25,965 nt of DNA, taken from the NCBI GenBank assembly GCA_902772615.1, contig CACYBC010000061.1, positions 1-25,965 of the forward strand, written 5' to 3'. This DNA is from an uncultured Ruminococcus sp. (lineage in GTDB: Bacteria > Bacillota > Clostridia > Oscillospirales > Ruminococcaceae). The translations under genes were made by a program, and so were the position numbers. Position 1 is the stretch's first letter, and every line of letters starts with the position of its first letter. The notes under the pieces are model-generated. The model was not told the origin of the DNA, did no database searches, and worked only from the letters and a program-made list of their open reading frames with translations. This document shows, piece after piece, positions 1-6,546 of this stretch.

Positions 1-4
1 GACA

Positions 5-17
5 GCCCGGGCTTTTT
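5..17 (+). terminator. Possible 3' part of a terminator cut by the window edge
   Basis: GCCCGGGC followed by five T residues lies at the extreme left edge. It could be the distal arm of an intrinsic terminator of an upstream gene whose proximal arm is outside the window. The octamer is self-complementary, so the true stem cannot be judged here. Bases 18-106 show no convincing gene or motif. Confidence 0.2.
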
Positions 18-106
18 ACAGGACCTTCCATCAGTTCCGGATCAGCATGTTTCTATTAGTACTGCATAAGGTCAGGTCTTTCTTTAGCTGACACGATCCC
101 TTGTTC

Positions 107-136
107 TTGACAATAACTCGCAATGTAAGGCACAAT
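107..136 (+). promoter_or_regulatory. Predicted sigma-A promoter of the metY-metA leader
   Basis: A perfect TTGACA (107-112) is followed after 18 bases by CACAAT (131-136), a 4/6 match to the -10 consensus. A transcript starting near 143 would have a short untranslated stretch and then the leader peptide ribosome binding site at 158-163. The -35 is strong and the -10 is mediocre, so the exact start is inferred. Confidence 0.5.
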
Positions 137-169
137 AAACGCGTCAGAAGTATCTCCAGAGGTAAGATC

Positions 170-244
170 ATGATCTTTTACAGCGATATCCTCATTATGA
201 TGATGCCCATGCTCATGCACTGCATGGGCACTACGGCGATGTAA
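170..244 (+). CDS. Methionine-rich leader peptide (24 aa) of the metY-metA attenuator
   Basis: A 24-codon reading frame runs from ATG 170 to TAA 242-244. AGAGGT at 158-163 sits six bases before the start, a good ribosome binding site. Eight of 24 codons are ATG: the start, then 197, 200, 203 (three in a row), 209, 215, 224 and 239. That density, the position directly ahead of a terminator and methionine genes, and the overlap of the codon run with one arm of an RNA hairpin (204-212) all point to a translated sensor of charged Met-tRNA, like the His and Trp leader peptides of enterobacteria. The peptide itself probably has no function after synthesis. A small functional membrane or metal-binding peptide is a less likely alternative. 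No homologue was searched for. Confidence 0.85.
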   Translation: MIFYSDILIMMMPMLMHCMGTTAM

Positions 245-303
245 GGATCCATACTGCTGACACAGACAGATCCATGATCCCCGCGGTGCCTCAAAGCACC
301 GCG
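204..303 (+). promoter_or_regulatory. Ribosome-mediated methionine transcription attenuator (alternative RNA pairings)
   Basis: Three mutually exclusive pairings can be read directly. Segment 1:2 is a perfect 9-bp hairpin, 204-212 with 222-230 (TGCCCATGC/GCATGGGCA). Segment 2:3 is an antiterminator, 226-236 with 281-291, ten of eleven positions paired including two G-U, with one A-C mismatch at 233/284. Segment 3:4 is the terminator, 282-289 with 296-303. A ribosome stalled on the ATG triplet at 197-205 would cover segment 1, freeing segment 2 to capture segment 3 and allow read-through. A ribosome reaching the stop at 242 would cover segment 2 and let the terminator form. A 5-bp hairpin (245-249/276-280) would stack directly inside the antiterminator. 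The mechanism is inferred from the layout; the pairings are seen. Confidence 0.8.
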
Positions 304-310
304 TTTTTTT
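282..310 (+). terminator. Attenuator terminator ahead of metY
   Basis: A perfect 8-bp stem, CGCGGTGC (282-289) with GCACCGCG (296-303), has a six-base loop and is followed by seven T residues (304-310). It lies only 16 bases before the metY start, inside the leader rather than at a gene end, so it acts as a regulatory terminator. Confidence 0.85.
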
Positions 311-326
311 GCGAAAGGAAAAGAAG

Positions 327-1616
327 ATGAACTACAACATTGACACACTCTGCGTCCAGGGCGGTTATGTCCCCGGAAACGGCGATCCTGTACAGCTTCC
401 CATCACCCAGAGCACAACGTTCCGCTACACATCCGCTGAGGATATGGGAAAACTGTTTGATCTGGAGTCAAACGGATACTTCTACAGCCGTCTGCAGAAT
501 CCCACAAATGATCTGGTAGCAGAGAAGATCTGCAAACTGGAAGGCGGCACCGCAGCAATGCTCACAGCCTCCGGACAGGCTGCGACTTTTTACTCGATAT
601 TCAACATCGCGGAATGCGGAGATCATGTCGTGTCCTGCTCAGCTATCTACGGCGGCTCTTACAATCTGTTTGCAAATACCATGCGCAAGATGGGCATAGA
701 GTTCACCTTCGTGTCACCTGAGTGTTCAGACGAGGAACTTGAGGCTGCATTCCGTCCCAACACCAAAGCCGTTTTCGGTGAGACCATTTCGAACCCGGCT
801 CTGGTCATACTTGATATTGAACGCTTTGCAAAGGCAGCTCACGCCCACGGCGTTCCTCTCATTCTTGACAACACGTTTGCCACCCCCATCAACTGCAGAC
901 CTTTTGAATGGGGCGCTGACATAGTGACACACAGCACCACAAAGTACATGGACGGCCATGCCGGAGCCCTCGGCGGAGCTATCGTCGATTCGGGTAATTT
1001 CGACTGGATGGCCCATGCAGACAAATTCCCCGGGCTCACCACTCCCGATCCCAGTTATCACGGCATCGTCTATGCCGAAAAATTCGGTAAAGAAGGCGCT
1101 TATATAACCAAATGCACCTCCCAGCTGATGCGCGACTTTGGCTCGATACAGGCTCCTCAAAACGCATATTATCTTAACCTTGGCCTTGAGAGCCTCCATG
1201 TAAGAGTAAAGAGGCACTGCGAGAACGCTCAGGCCGTTGCCGAGTTTCTGTCTTCCAGCGACATGGTATCCTGGGTCAGCTACTGCGGACTTCCCAGCGA
1301 CAAATACTATGAACGCGCCAGGAAATACATGCCGAACGGCTCCTGCGGAGTCGTCAGTTTCGGCGTAAAAGGCGGAAGAAAAGCGGCTGAGGTCTTCATG
1401 TCCAACCTCAAACTCGCAATGCTTGAGACGCATGTCGCCGACTCCCGCACCAGTTGTCTGCATCCCGCCAGCACCACACACAGGCAGATGAACGACGAAG
1501 AGCTCATAGCCGCCGGCGTCCAGCCGGATCAGGTGAGGTTCTCATGCGGCATTGAATCCGCAGAGGATATCATCGCCGATATCAGACAGGCTCTGGAAGC
1601 CGCAAGGGAGGCCTGA
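327..1616 (+). CDS. metY: O-acetylhomoserine sulfhydrylase (PLP-dependent)
   Basis: This 429-residue protein belongs to the Cys/Met-metabolism PLP family and should convert O-acetylhomoserine plus sulfide into homocysteine in the cytoplasm. Family marks are YSRLQNPT near residue 53 (cofactor phosphate contacts), ILDNTFATP near 179-187 with the pyridine-nitrogen aspartate D181, and STTKYMDGH with the Schiff-base lysine K206. I chose ATG 327 because AAAGGA at 314-319 precedes it by seven bases; a TTG at 309 in the same frame lies inside the terminator T-run. metA begins four bases after its stop, and the Glu111-type MetA next door would supply the acetylated substrate, favouring this over cystathionine gamma-synthase. 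Expression is probably set by the upstream Met attenuator. The exact sulfur donor cannot be proven from sequence. Confidence 0.93.
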   Translation: MNYNIDTLCVQGGYVPGNGDPVQLPITQSTTFRYTSAEDMGKLFDLESNGYFYSRLQNPTNDLVAEKICKLEGGTAAMLTASGQAATFYSIFNIAECGDHVVSCSAIYGGSYNLFANTMRKMGIEFTFVSPECSDEELEAAFRPNTKAVFGETISNPALVILDIERFAKAAHAHGVPLILDNTFATPINCRPFEWGADIVTHSTTKYMDGHAGALGGAIVDSGNFDWMAHADKFPGLTTPDPSYHGIVYAEKFGKEGAYITKCTSQLMRDFGSIQAPQNAYYLNLGLESLHVRVKRHCENAQAVAEFLSSSDMVSWVSYCGLPSDKYYERARKYMPNGSCGVVSFGVKGGRKAAEVFMSNLKLAMLETHVADSRTSCLHPASTTHRQMNDEELIAAGVQPDQVRFSCGIESAEDIIADIRQALEAAREA

Positions 1617-1620
1617 TCCT

Positions 1621-2544
1621 ATGCCCATAAAGATCTCCAGAGATCTTCCCGCATTTGAGACTCTCACGAACGAGAACATATTCGTTATGGATCTCAACAG
1701 AGCGACGACTCAGCGAGTCAGACCGCTAAAGATAGCTATCCTCAACCTGATGCCTACCAAAGTTGAGACGGAGACCCAGCTGCTGCGGATGCTTGGAAAC
1801 TCTCCCCTTCAGGTAGAAGTCGAGTTCGTGCAGACAGCTACCCACATTTCAAAGAACACATCGGCAGCGCATATGTCCGCCTTTTACAAGACCATCGATG
1901 AGATAAGAGATCAGAATTTTGACGGCATGGTGATCACCGGGGCTCCGGTAGAACACCTCAGATTCGAGGAAGTGGAATACTGGAACGAGCTCTGTGACAT
2001 CATGGAATGGACTAAAACACATGTGTTCAGCACGTTCCACATATGCTGGGGAGCACAGGCAGCCCTGTATTATCACTATGGGATCGGTAAACATCCACTG
2101 CCCGAGAAACTGTTCGGAGTCTTTCCTCATCATTCCGAAGTAAGGAACAGCAAACTGTTCAGAGGTATGGATGATGTATTCATGGCACCTCATTCCAGAC
2201 ACACTACAGTTCTCAGAGAGGAAATAGAGTCGTGTCCGGAACTTACGATAGAAGCTTCCTCTCCGCAGGCAGGTGTCTACGCGGTCACTGCCATGGAAGG
2301 CAGACAGATATTCGTTTTCGGTCACAGCGAGTATGACCGCGGTACTCTTGAAAAGGAATATTTAAGGGATAAAAATGCCGGCCTTCCCATCAGACCGCCG
2401 GTCAATTACTACCCCGATGATGATGACACCCGTGTTCCGAATATGACATGGAGATCGCACGCCAGCCTTATTTACGCAAACTGGCTGAACTACTATGTAT
2501 ATCAGGAGACCCCGTACGATCTTTCAAACGTCAAAAACATGTGA
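1621..2544 (+). CDS. metA: Homoserine O-acetyltransferase (MetA family)
   Basis: This 307-residue protein acylates homoserine, the first committed step of methionine synthesis. The catalytic cysteine is C142 in FHICWGAQA, and H235 and E237 in GHSEYDR complete the known MetA active-site set at canonical positions. Residue 111 is glutamate (GAPVEHLRF); in this family Glu111 is linked to acetyl-CoA use while Gly, as in E. coli, goes with succinyl-CoA. I therefore call it an acetyltransferase despite the succinyltransferase name often attached to the family. ATG 1621 is preceded by GGGAGG at 1606-1611 and lies four bases after the metY stop, so the two genes are co-transcribed. Length is normal. 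Confidence 0.94.
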   Translation: MPIKISRDLPAFETLTNENIFVMDLNRATTQRVRPLKIAILNLMPTKVETETQLLRMLGNSPLQVEVEFVQTATHISKNTSAAHMSAFYKTIDEIRDQNFDGMVITGAPVEHLRFEEVEYWNELCDIMEWTKTHVFSTFHICWGAQAALYYHYGIGKHPLPEKLFGVFPHHSEVRNSKLFRGMDDVFMAPHSRHTTVLREEIESCPELTIEASSPQAGVYAVTAMEGRQIFVFGHSEYDRGTLEKEYLRDKNAGLPIRPPVNYYPDDDDTRVPNMTWRSHASLIYANWLNYYVYQETPYDLSNVKNM

Positions 2545-2551
2545 CAGAAAC

Positions 2552-2582
2552 AGCCGCCGCAGTTATATCTACTGCGGCGGCT
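2552..2582. other. 11-bp GC-rich hairpin downstream of metA
   Basis: AGCCGCCGCAG and its exact complement flank a nine-base loop, starting eight bases after the metA stop. There is no T-run on either strand, so it is not a classical terminator by itself. It may protect the metA 3' end or act together with the terminator that follows. Confidence 0.6.
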
Positions 2583-2599
2583 GCGATATGCAAGTTAAC

Positions 2600-2630
2600 A
2601 AAAAAGCCTCATCCTGCAGATGAGGCTTTT
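2600..2630. terminator. Bidirectional terminator between metA and tRNA-Ser
   Basis: An 8-bp stem, GCCTCATC (2606-2613) with GATGAGGC (2619-2626), has a five-base loop. Six A residues precede it and four T residues follow, so it can end metA on the + strand and the tRNA-Ser transcript on the - strand. The - strand direction has the longer T-run. Confidence 0.85.
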
Positions 2631-2634
2631 GTTA

Positions 2635-2723
2635 TGGCGGAGAGTGTGGGATTCGAACCCACGTGACGTTGCCGTCAAACGGTTTTCAAGACCGCCTCGT
2701 TATGACCACTTCGATAACTCTCC
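2635..2723 (-). tRNA. tRNA-Ser (anticodon UGA)
   Basis: Read on the - strand, this 89-base gene starts with GGAGAGT and ends with ACTCTCC-G-CCA, a perfect seven-pair acceptor stem with the CCA encoded. The anticodon stem-loop CGGTCTTGAAAACCG carries TGA as anticodon, so it reads UCA and related Ser codons. The long variable arm (TTTGACGGCAACGTCA region) is typical of class II serine tRNAs, and the T arm GTGGGTTCGAATCCCAC is intact. It lies between alr and the bidirectional terminator. Confidence 0.96.
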
Positions 2724-2731
2724 ATTTATTT

Positions 2732-2756
2732 CGGGCGGCATCAGCTGTGCCGCCCG
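2732..2756. other. Hairpin between alr and tRNA-Ser
   Basis: CGGGCGGCA (2732-2740) pairs perfectly with TGCCGCCCG (2748-2756) around a seven-base loop. On the - strand no T-run follows, only AAATAAATGG. It could be a weak alr 3' end or a processing structure before the tRNA. A stand-alone terminator function is not convincing. Confidence 0.5.
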
Positions 2757-2806
2757 ATTATTGTACTATTTTTAGTTTGTATTGGCAAGCAGACCGTCCA
2801 TGCTCT

Positions 2807-3970
2807 TCATGTCGTGTAATCAACGACCGAGATCTCTTTCCCGTCTCTTATGTACACTCTTTCCACTCTTCTGGATATCCCGCAGAGGATCTCATAGTTG
2901 ATGGTCCCGGCAAGTGCTGCAACGTTGTCCACGCTGATCGGGCTGTCCTCGCCGAAGAGTATCACCTGGTCTCCTTCATGAACATCTACAGACGAGACGT
3001 CCAGCATCATCTGATCCATGCAGATATTACCTATGATAGGAACTACTGTATCGTTTACAAATGCGTATCCCCTGTTGGACAGGACCCTTGGATATCCGTC
3101 CGCATATCCTATGGCTACTGTCGCCACTTTCATATCTGCATCGCAGCGGAATTTTCTTCCGTATCCCACTGTCTCTCCGGGATGGATCTCTTTCACGAGG
3201 GAAACTGTCGTCTTGAGGGTCATGACGGGTCTCAGATCAACTTCCTCCAGAGGCTTTCCATTGGGAGAACACCCGTAAAGCACTATGCCTGGTCTTACCA
3301 TCGTATGGTGGTAGGATGTCATGAAGATCATCGCTGCGGAATTGCAGCAATGAACTCTCTCGAAATCTATTCCCTTCTTCTGCAATTCCCAGATAACATC
3401 GGAGAACCTGTCATGCTGAAGCCGGGTAAACTCTTCGGAACTGCTGGTGTCCTCATCTGCAACTGCAAAATGAGTAAAGATCCCTGTTGCGTTCAGGCCG
3501 GGAAGGTACACCGCGCGCTCGATCTCCGAAACGCATTCGCTGAGATTTGCTGCACAGAAACCGATCCTGCTCATTCCGGTATCTACCTTTATATGTACAT
3601 TTACCGTAACGTCAGCTTTTACAGCAGCTTCGCTGAGTTCTCTTGCATATTCTGCCCCGAGAACGGTCTGAGTGATCCCCATTTCAAACAGGTCTGCTGC
3701 ATTTTCTGTAGGAGTATATCCCAGGATAAGGATAGGTTTTGATATGTTTGCTTTGCGAAGTCTCTTTGCTTCCATGAGATTCGATACCGCAAACCAGTCG
3801 GCAAACTCTGAAAGAGCGTTTGCCACCTCAACATCTCCGTGTCCGTAGGCGTCTGCTTTGATCACCGCCATCAACGCCACTCCGTCCTTGAGCATTCCTT
3901 TAAGCTGTTCGCAATTGTGTCTGAGATTGTCCAGGTTTATCTCCGCCCAGGTCCTTTTCAGTTTCTCCAC
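2807..3970 (-). CDS. alr: Alanine racemase
   Basis: This 387-residue PLP enzyme interconverts L- and D-alanine for peptidoglycan. It has the N-terminal PLP barrel motif AVIKADAYGHG with the cofactor lysine K38, the substrate-site region HIKVDTGMSRIG (126-137), HCCNSAA (207-213) and VGYGRKF with Y270, the likely second catalytic base. The C-terminal beta domain carries IGYADGYPR and GNICMDQMMLDV. The start is GTG at 3968-3970, five bases after GGGGGAG. It has its own promoter candidate at 4052-4080, with an 18-bp palindrome between promoter and gene. Length is normal and no residue is missing. Whether it is the biosynthetic or a catabolic racemase cannot be told. Confidence 0.95.
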   Translation of the reverse strand: MEKLKRTWAEINLDNLRHNCEQLKGMLKDGVALMAVIKADAYGHGDVEVANALSEFADWFAVSNLMEAKRLRKANISKPILILGYTPTENAADLFEMGITQTVLGAEYARELSEAAVKADVTVNVHIKVDTGMSRIGFCAANLSECVSEIERAVYLPGLNATGIFTHFAVADEDTSSSEEFTRLQHDRFSDVIWELQKKGIDFERVHCCNSAAMIFMTSYHHTMVRPGIVLYGCSPNGKPLEEVDLRPVMTLKTTVSLVKEIHPGETVGYGRKFRCDADMKVATVAIGYADGYPRVLSNRGYAFVNDTVVPIIGNICMDQMMLDVSSVDVHEGDQVILFGEDSPISVDNVAALAGTINYEILCGISRRVERVYIRDGKEISVVDYTT

Positions 3971-4020
3971 GGATTCTCCCCCATCACTAACAGTGTCAAT
4001 CTGTCTGATTCATAGTTTAC

Positions 4021-4038
4021 TCTTCTGTATACAGAAGA
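4021..4038. promoter_or_regulatory. 18-bp perfect palindrome, candidate operator of alr
   Basis: TCTTCTGTATACAGAAGA is its own reverse complement over all 18 bases. It lies about 7-24 bases downstream of the expected alr transcription start and 51 bases before the GTG. This position suits a repressor roadblock. A dimeric regulator is inferred; none is encoded nearby. Confidence 0.45.
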
Positions 4039-4051
4039 TCATATTGCATAT

Positions 4052-4080
4052 ATTATAGCCCATACTCGGTTCCATTTCAG
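4052..4080 (-). promoter_or_regulatory. Predicted alr promoter
   Basis: On the - strand CTGAAA (4080-4075, 4/6 to -35 consensus) is followed after 17 bases by a perfect TATAAT (4057-4052). The 315-base region 3971-4285 separates divergent alr and hpf and also holds the palindrome at 4021 and the hpf promoter. Bases 4085-4195 show nothing else I can name. Confidence 0.55.
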
Positions 4081-4198
4081 CACAAAGAACTGTCCGCTTT
4101 ACGGTGTATTGTACAAAAAGTTTCTATAAGAACAATGTTTCTGCTTTTATTCCCATGTCATGACGAAATCCGTTTTGCACAAAAAAGGACCCCTATTT

Positions 4199-4228
4199 TT
4201 GTTATGCATTATTCACATAAATTATAAT
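4199..4228 (+). promoter_or_regulatory. Predicted hpf promoter
   Basis: TTGTTA (4199-4204, 4/6) and a perfect TATAAT (4223-4228) are 18 bases apart in an AT-rich stretch. A second -10-like TAGAAT at 4249 lacks a good -35 at the right distance. Stress or stationary-phase control, common for hpf, cannot be read from the sequence. Confidence 0.5.
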
Positions 4229-4285
4229 AATATCCTGTACTTTTATTGTAGAATATATGTAGAACCTTAGAAGGAGGTTACCGAA

Positions 4286-4822
4286 ATGAAAGTCAAAACA
4301 TCAGGCCACGGTCTGAATCTGAGGCAAAGTTTCATCGACAATGCCAACAAGCGTCTTCAGAAGTTCGACAGGTTCTTCAACGAAGAGGCTGATGCCGCGG
4401 TAAATGTGGATCTGGAAAAAGACCGCTATACTGTCGAGATCACTGTGAAGAGCCGCGGATTCTTCTACAGGACTGAGCGCACTTCCACAGACCTTGATTC
4501 CGCCTTCCGTGAATCTGTAGACCTCATGATGAGGCAGATCGTTAAGAACAAGAGCAAACTCGGAAACAGAGTCAAAGTCAAAGAGGTCGAACTGGCCGGC
4601 GAAGAACTGGATCTTGAGCCCGTATCCGACGAAGAGCAGGAATATCGCATCGCGAGAGAGAAGAGGTTCGTTATCGAACCGATGAGCGAGCAGGAAGCTA
4701 TTCTTCAGATGAACATGCTGGGACACACATTCTTTATGTTCCGCAACGCGGATACGAACGAACTAAACATCGTATACCGCCGTCATGATGATTCATACGG
4801 CTTGCTAGTTCCCATTAACTGA
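4286..4822 (+). CDS. hpf: Ribosome hibernation promoting factor, long form
   Basis: This 178-residue protein should bind the 30S decoding centre and pair ribosomes into inactive 100S dimers in slow growth. The N-terminal S30AE domain covers about residues 1-95 (MKVKTSGHGLNL, then the beta strand DRYTVEITVKSRG). A charged linker (about 96-120) leads to the C-terminal dimerisation domain (about 122-178) with KRFVIEPMSEQEAILQMNMLGH and the conserved end region YGLLVP. The two-domain length marks it as long HPF, as expected in Bacillota, not short HPF or YfiA. The start follows GAAGGAGG closely. It is monocistronic, with its own promoter and a strong terminator at 4840. Confidence 0.94.
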   Translation: MKVKTSGHGLNLRQSFIDNANKRLQKFDRFFNEEADAAVNVDLEKDRYTVEITVKSRGFFYRTERTSTDLDSAFRESVDLMMRQIVKNKSKLGNRVKVKEVELAGEELDLEPVSDEEQEYRIAREKRFVIEPMSEQEAILQMNMLGHTFFMFRNADTNELNIVYRRHDDSYGLLVPIN

Positions 4823-4839
4823 TATACAATTAGCACAAC

Positions 4840-4872
4840 GGCGCCGCGGACCGCGCGGCGCCTTTCTTTTTT
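4840..4872 (+). terminator. hpf terminator
   Basis: A perfect 9-bp stem, GGCGCCGCG (4840-4848) with CGCGGCGCC (4854-4862), has a five-base loop and is followed by TTTCTTTTTT. The next gene's ribosome binding site starts only two bases later, so transcription of that gene needs read-through or an unseen promoter. Confidence 0.85.
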
Positions 4873-4882
4873 CGGAGTTTCT

Positions 4883-6010
4883 ATGTATAGACTTGTTGCT
4901 ACATGCGGATTTGGCCTGGAATCTGTTCTGGCCTATGAGTTGAGACACCTCGGTTTCGATGGCGTTGATGTACATGACGGGCGCATCTTTTTTGATGCCG
5001 ATGAATACGGCATAGCTAAAGCCAATATCTGGCTTCGCACCGCTGAAAGAGTACTGATAGTTCTGGACGAATATCCCGCGCCGGATTTTGACGCCCTGTA
5101 CGACGGTGCTTTTTCATCCGACTGGTCTTCCGTATTGTCATCCAAAGATGCATTTCCAGTTAAAGGGTACAGTCTCAACAGCAAGCTGACGAGCATTCCT
5201 GCCTGCCAGGCAGTCCTGAAAAAAGCGATCGTCGAAAAGATGAAGGTACAGTATTCCACTCAGTTTCTGCCTGAGAGGGGAACCGAGAAAAAGATAAGGT
5301 TCTCCATAGTCAAGGATATCTGTACTCTGATGCTGGATACTTCCGGTGACGGTCTGCACAAGAGGGGTTACCGCCCCCTTCTGAATGAAGCTCCCATCAG
5401 AGAGACTCTGGCCGCGGGAATGACTGATTTTGCCAGAGTGTATGATGACAGCACCGTGATAGACCCTTTCTGCGGGTCCGGAACCATCATAATAGAATCA
5501 GCCATGAGAGCCATGAATATGGCGCCGGGCATAAACAGACGATTTGCTGCTGAAGAGTATGATATCATCGGCAAAAAAATCTTCGATGAAGTTCGGGCAG
5601 ATGCAAGTTCTCAAGTCAGGAAGGATGTCATGTTCCGCGGCATAGGTTCAGATATCGATGAGTCTGCGGTCCGGATCGCTGCCGAGAACGCGAGACGGGC
5701 AGGAGTCGCTCACCTGTGTTCTTTCTCTGTCGCTGACGCAAGAGAACTGAACCCCGTTACCGGATCACTGATAATAACAAATCCGCCGTACGGTGAGAGA
5801 CTGTCAAGTCCGGAAGAAGCAGAAAAACTGTGTTCGGAATTCGGAAAAAGGATCATAAACGGCGGTCAGCGCGGCACTTATGTCATCAGCAGCCTTCCGG
5901 ATTTTGAAAAGTATTTCGGAAAGCAGGCTTCCCGCCGCAGGAAGCTGTATAACGGAATGATCCCATGCCAGCTGTTCATGTATTTCGGCGAAAAAAAGAG
6001 ACATAACTGA
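4883..6010 (+). CDS. ypsC: THUMP-domain class I rRNA methyltransferase (YpsC/RlmL-like)
   Basis: This 375-residue protein looks like a SAM-dependent N2-guanine methyltransferase acting on 23S rRNA. The N-terminal part (about 1-155) contains the ferredoxin-like and THUMP RNA-binding region beginning YRLVATCGFGLESVLAYEL. The catalytic Rossmann domain has DPFCGSGT (194-201) for SAM binding, the SDIDESAV segment (256-263) for the ribose-binding acidic residue, and NPPYGER (300-306), the N-type target-base motif. Family known, exact target base inferred: RlmL-type G2445 is the best guess. GGAG at 4874-4877 precedes ATG 4883 by five bases. It sits directly behind the hpf terminator, so two ribosome-related genes are adjacent. 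A terminator follows. Confidence 0.88.
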   Translation: MYRLVATCGFGLESVLAYELRHLGFDGVDVHDGRIFFDADEYGIAKANIWLRTAERVLIVLDEYPAPDFDALYDGAFSSDWSSVLSSKDAFPVKGYSLNSKLTSIPACQAVLKKAIVEKMKVQYSTQFLPERGTEKKIRFSIVKDICTLMLDTSGDGLHKRGYRPLLNEAPIRETLAAGMTDFARVYDDSTVIDPFCGSGTIIIESAMRAMNMAPGINRRFAAEEYDIIGKKIFDEVRADASSQVRKDVMFRGIGSDIDESAVRIAAENARRAGVAHLCSFSVADARELNPVTGSLIITNPPYGERLSSPEEAEKLCSEFGKRIINGGQRGTYVISSLPDFEKYFGKQASRRRKLYNGMIPCQLFMYFGEKKRHN

Positions 6011-6030
6011 ATCAGTGCTGTCTCTTTCCG

Positions 6031-6059
6031 GGCCCGGCCTTGTATGGCCGGCCTTTTTT
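6031..6059 (+). terminator. Terminator after the methyltransferase gene
   Basis: A GC-rich stem (CCGGCC 6034-6039 with GGCCGG 6046-6051, extended by GG/CC across a one-base bulge) has a TTGTAT loop and is followed by six T residues (6054-6059). It faces the end of ybaK, which converges on it from the - strand. Confidence 0.8.
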
Positions 6060-6060
6060 G

Positions 6061-6531
6061 TTATTCCGGGATCCTGCAGACATCGGTCCATTTCTGCGGT
6101 CTCGAATACTTTTCCAGTTCTTCAATGGTCAGCTCTATGGCGCTGTTGCTGCTGCCGCATGCGGGAAATACGGTCTCAAATCTTTTCAGCGAGTCATCCA
6201 GATACACCTCGACCCCGCTGTTGACGGCGAATGGACACACTCCCCCGACAGCGTGACCGATCAGTTTCACGGCATCATCTGCAGACAGCATCCTGGCCTT
6301 GGTCCCAAATGTTTCTTTGAACTTATGGTTATCTATCCGCGCATCCCCTGCAGCAACTATGAGTACCGGTCTACCGTTGACAGAGAACGAAAGCGTTTTT
6401 GCTATCCTGCAAGGTTCACATCCCAATGCCGAAGCTGCCAGATCTACCGTGGCACTTGACACATCAAATTCCCTGATCCTCTCTTCTATCCCTTCTTTTC
6501 TGAAGAATTCCCTGACTTTATCGATAGACAT
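6061..6531 (-). CDS. ybaK: YbaK/EbsC family aminoacyl-tRNA deacylase
   Basis: This 156-residue protein belongs to the YbaK/ProX editing fold, whose members hydrolyse wrongly charged tRNA, typically Cys-tRNA(Pro). It shows the conserved lysine segment RIAKTLSF (about 42-49), LIVAAGDARID, and the glycine-rich VGGVCPFAV loop (about 94-102). The substrate cannot be decided from sequence. I start it at ATG 6529-6531, six bases after GGGAG. An in-frame ATG at 6559-6561 would add ten residues but lies in the loop of a terminator and lacks a binding site. A same-strand terminator ends 16 bases before the start, so expression may depend on read-through from divIC. Confidence 0.88.
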   Translation of the reverse strand: MSIDKVREFFRKEGIEERIREFDVSSATVDLAASALGCEPCRIAKTLSFSVNGRPVLIVAAGDARIDNHKFKETFGTKARMLSADDAVKLIGHAVGGVCPFAVNSGVEVYLDDSLKRFETVFPACGSSNSAIELTIEELEKYSRPQKWTDVCRIPE

Positions 6532-6546
6532 CCTTTTCTCCCAAAC

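Noticed and set aside
143..310. T-box riboswitch for methionine in the metY leader
   Set aside because: ACCGCG occurs at 298-303, similar to part of the T-box consensus, but it lies in the 3' arm of the terminator instead of the 5' side of an antiterminator. The leader is also short for a T-box and has no specifier stem I can find.
143..310. SAM riboswitch (S-box) in the metY leader
   Set aside because: The conserved S-box core and kink-turn segments are absent; a translated Met-rich frame with alternative stems explains the region better.
309..326. TTG 309 as the metY start
   Set aside because: It is within the T-run of the terminator and has no ribosome binding site; ATG 327 has AAAGGA at the right distance.
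726..1481. A 251-codon open frame on the - strand inside metY
   Set aside because: It is the antisense shadow of a fully conserved metY and resembles no family.
2663..3742. A 359-codon open frame on the + strand
   Set aside because: It runs antisense to alr, which has all family motifs, and it crosses the tRNA-Ser gene; the translation has no recognisable domain and no ribosome binding site.
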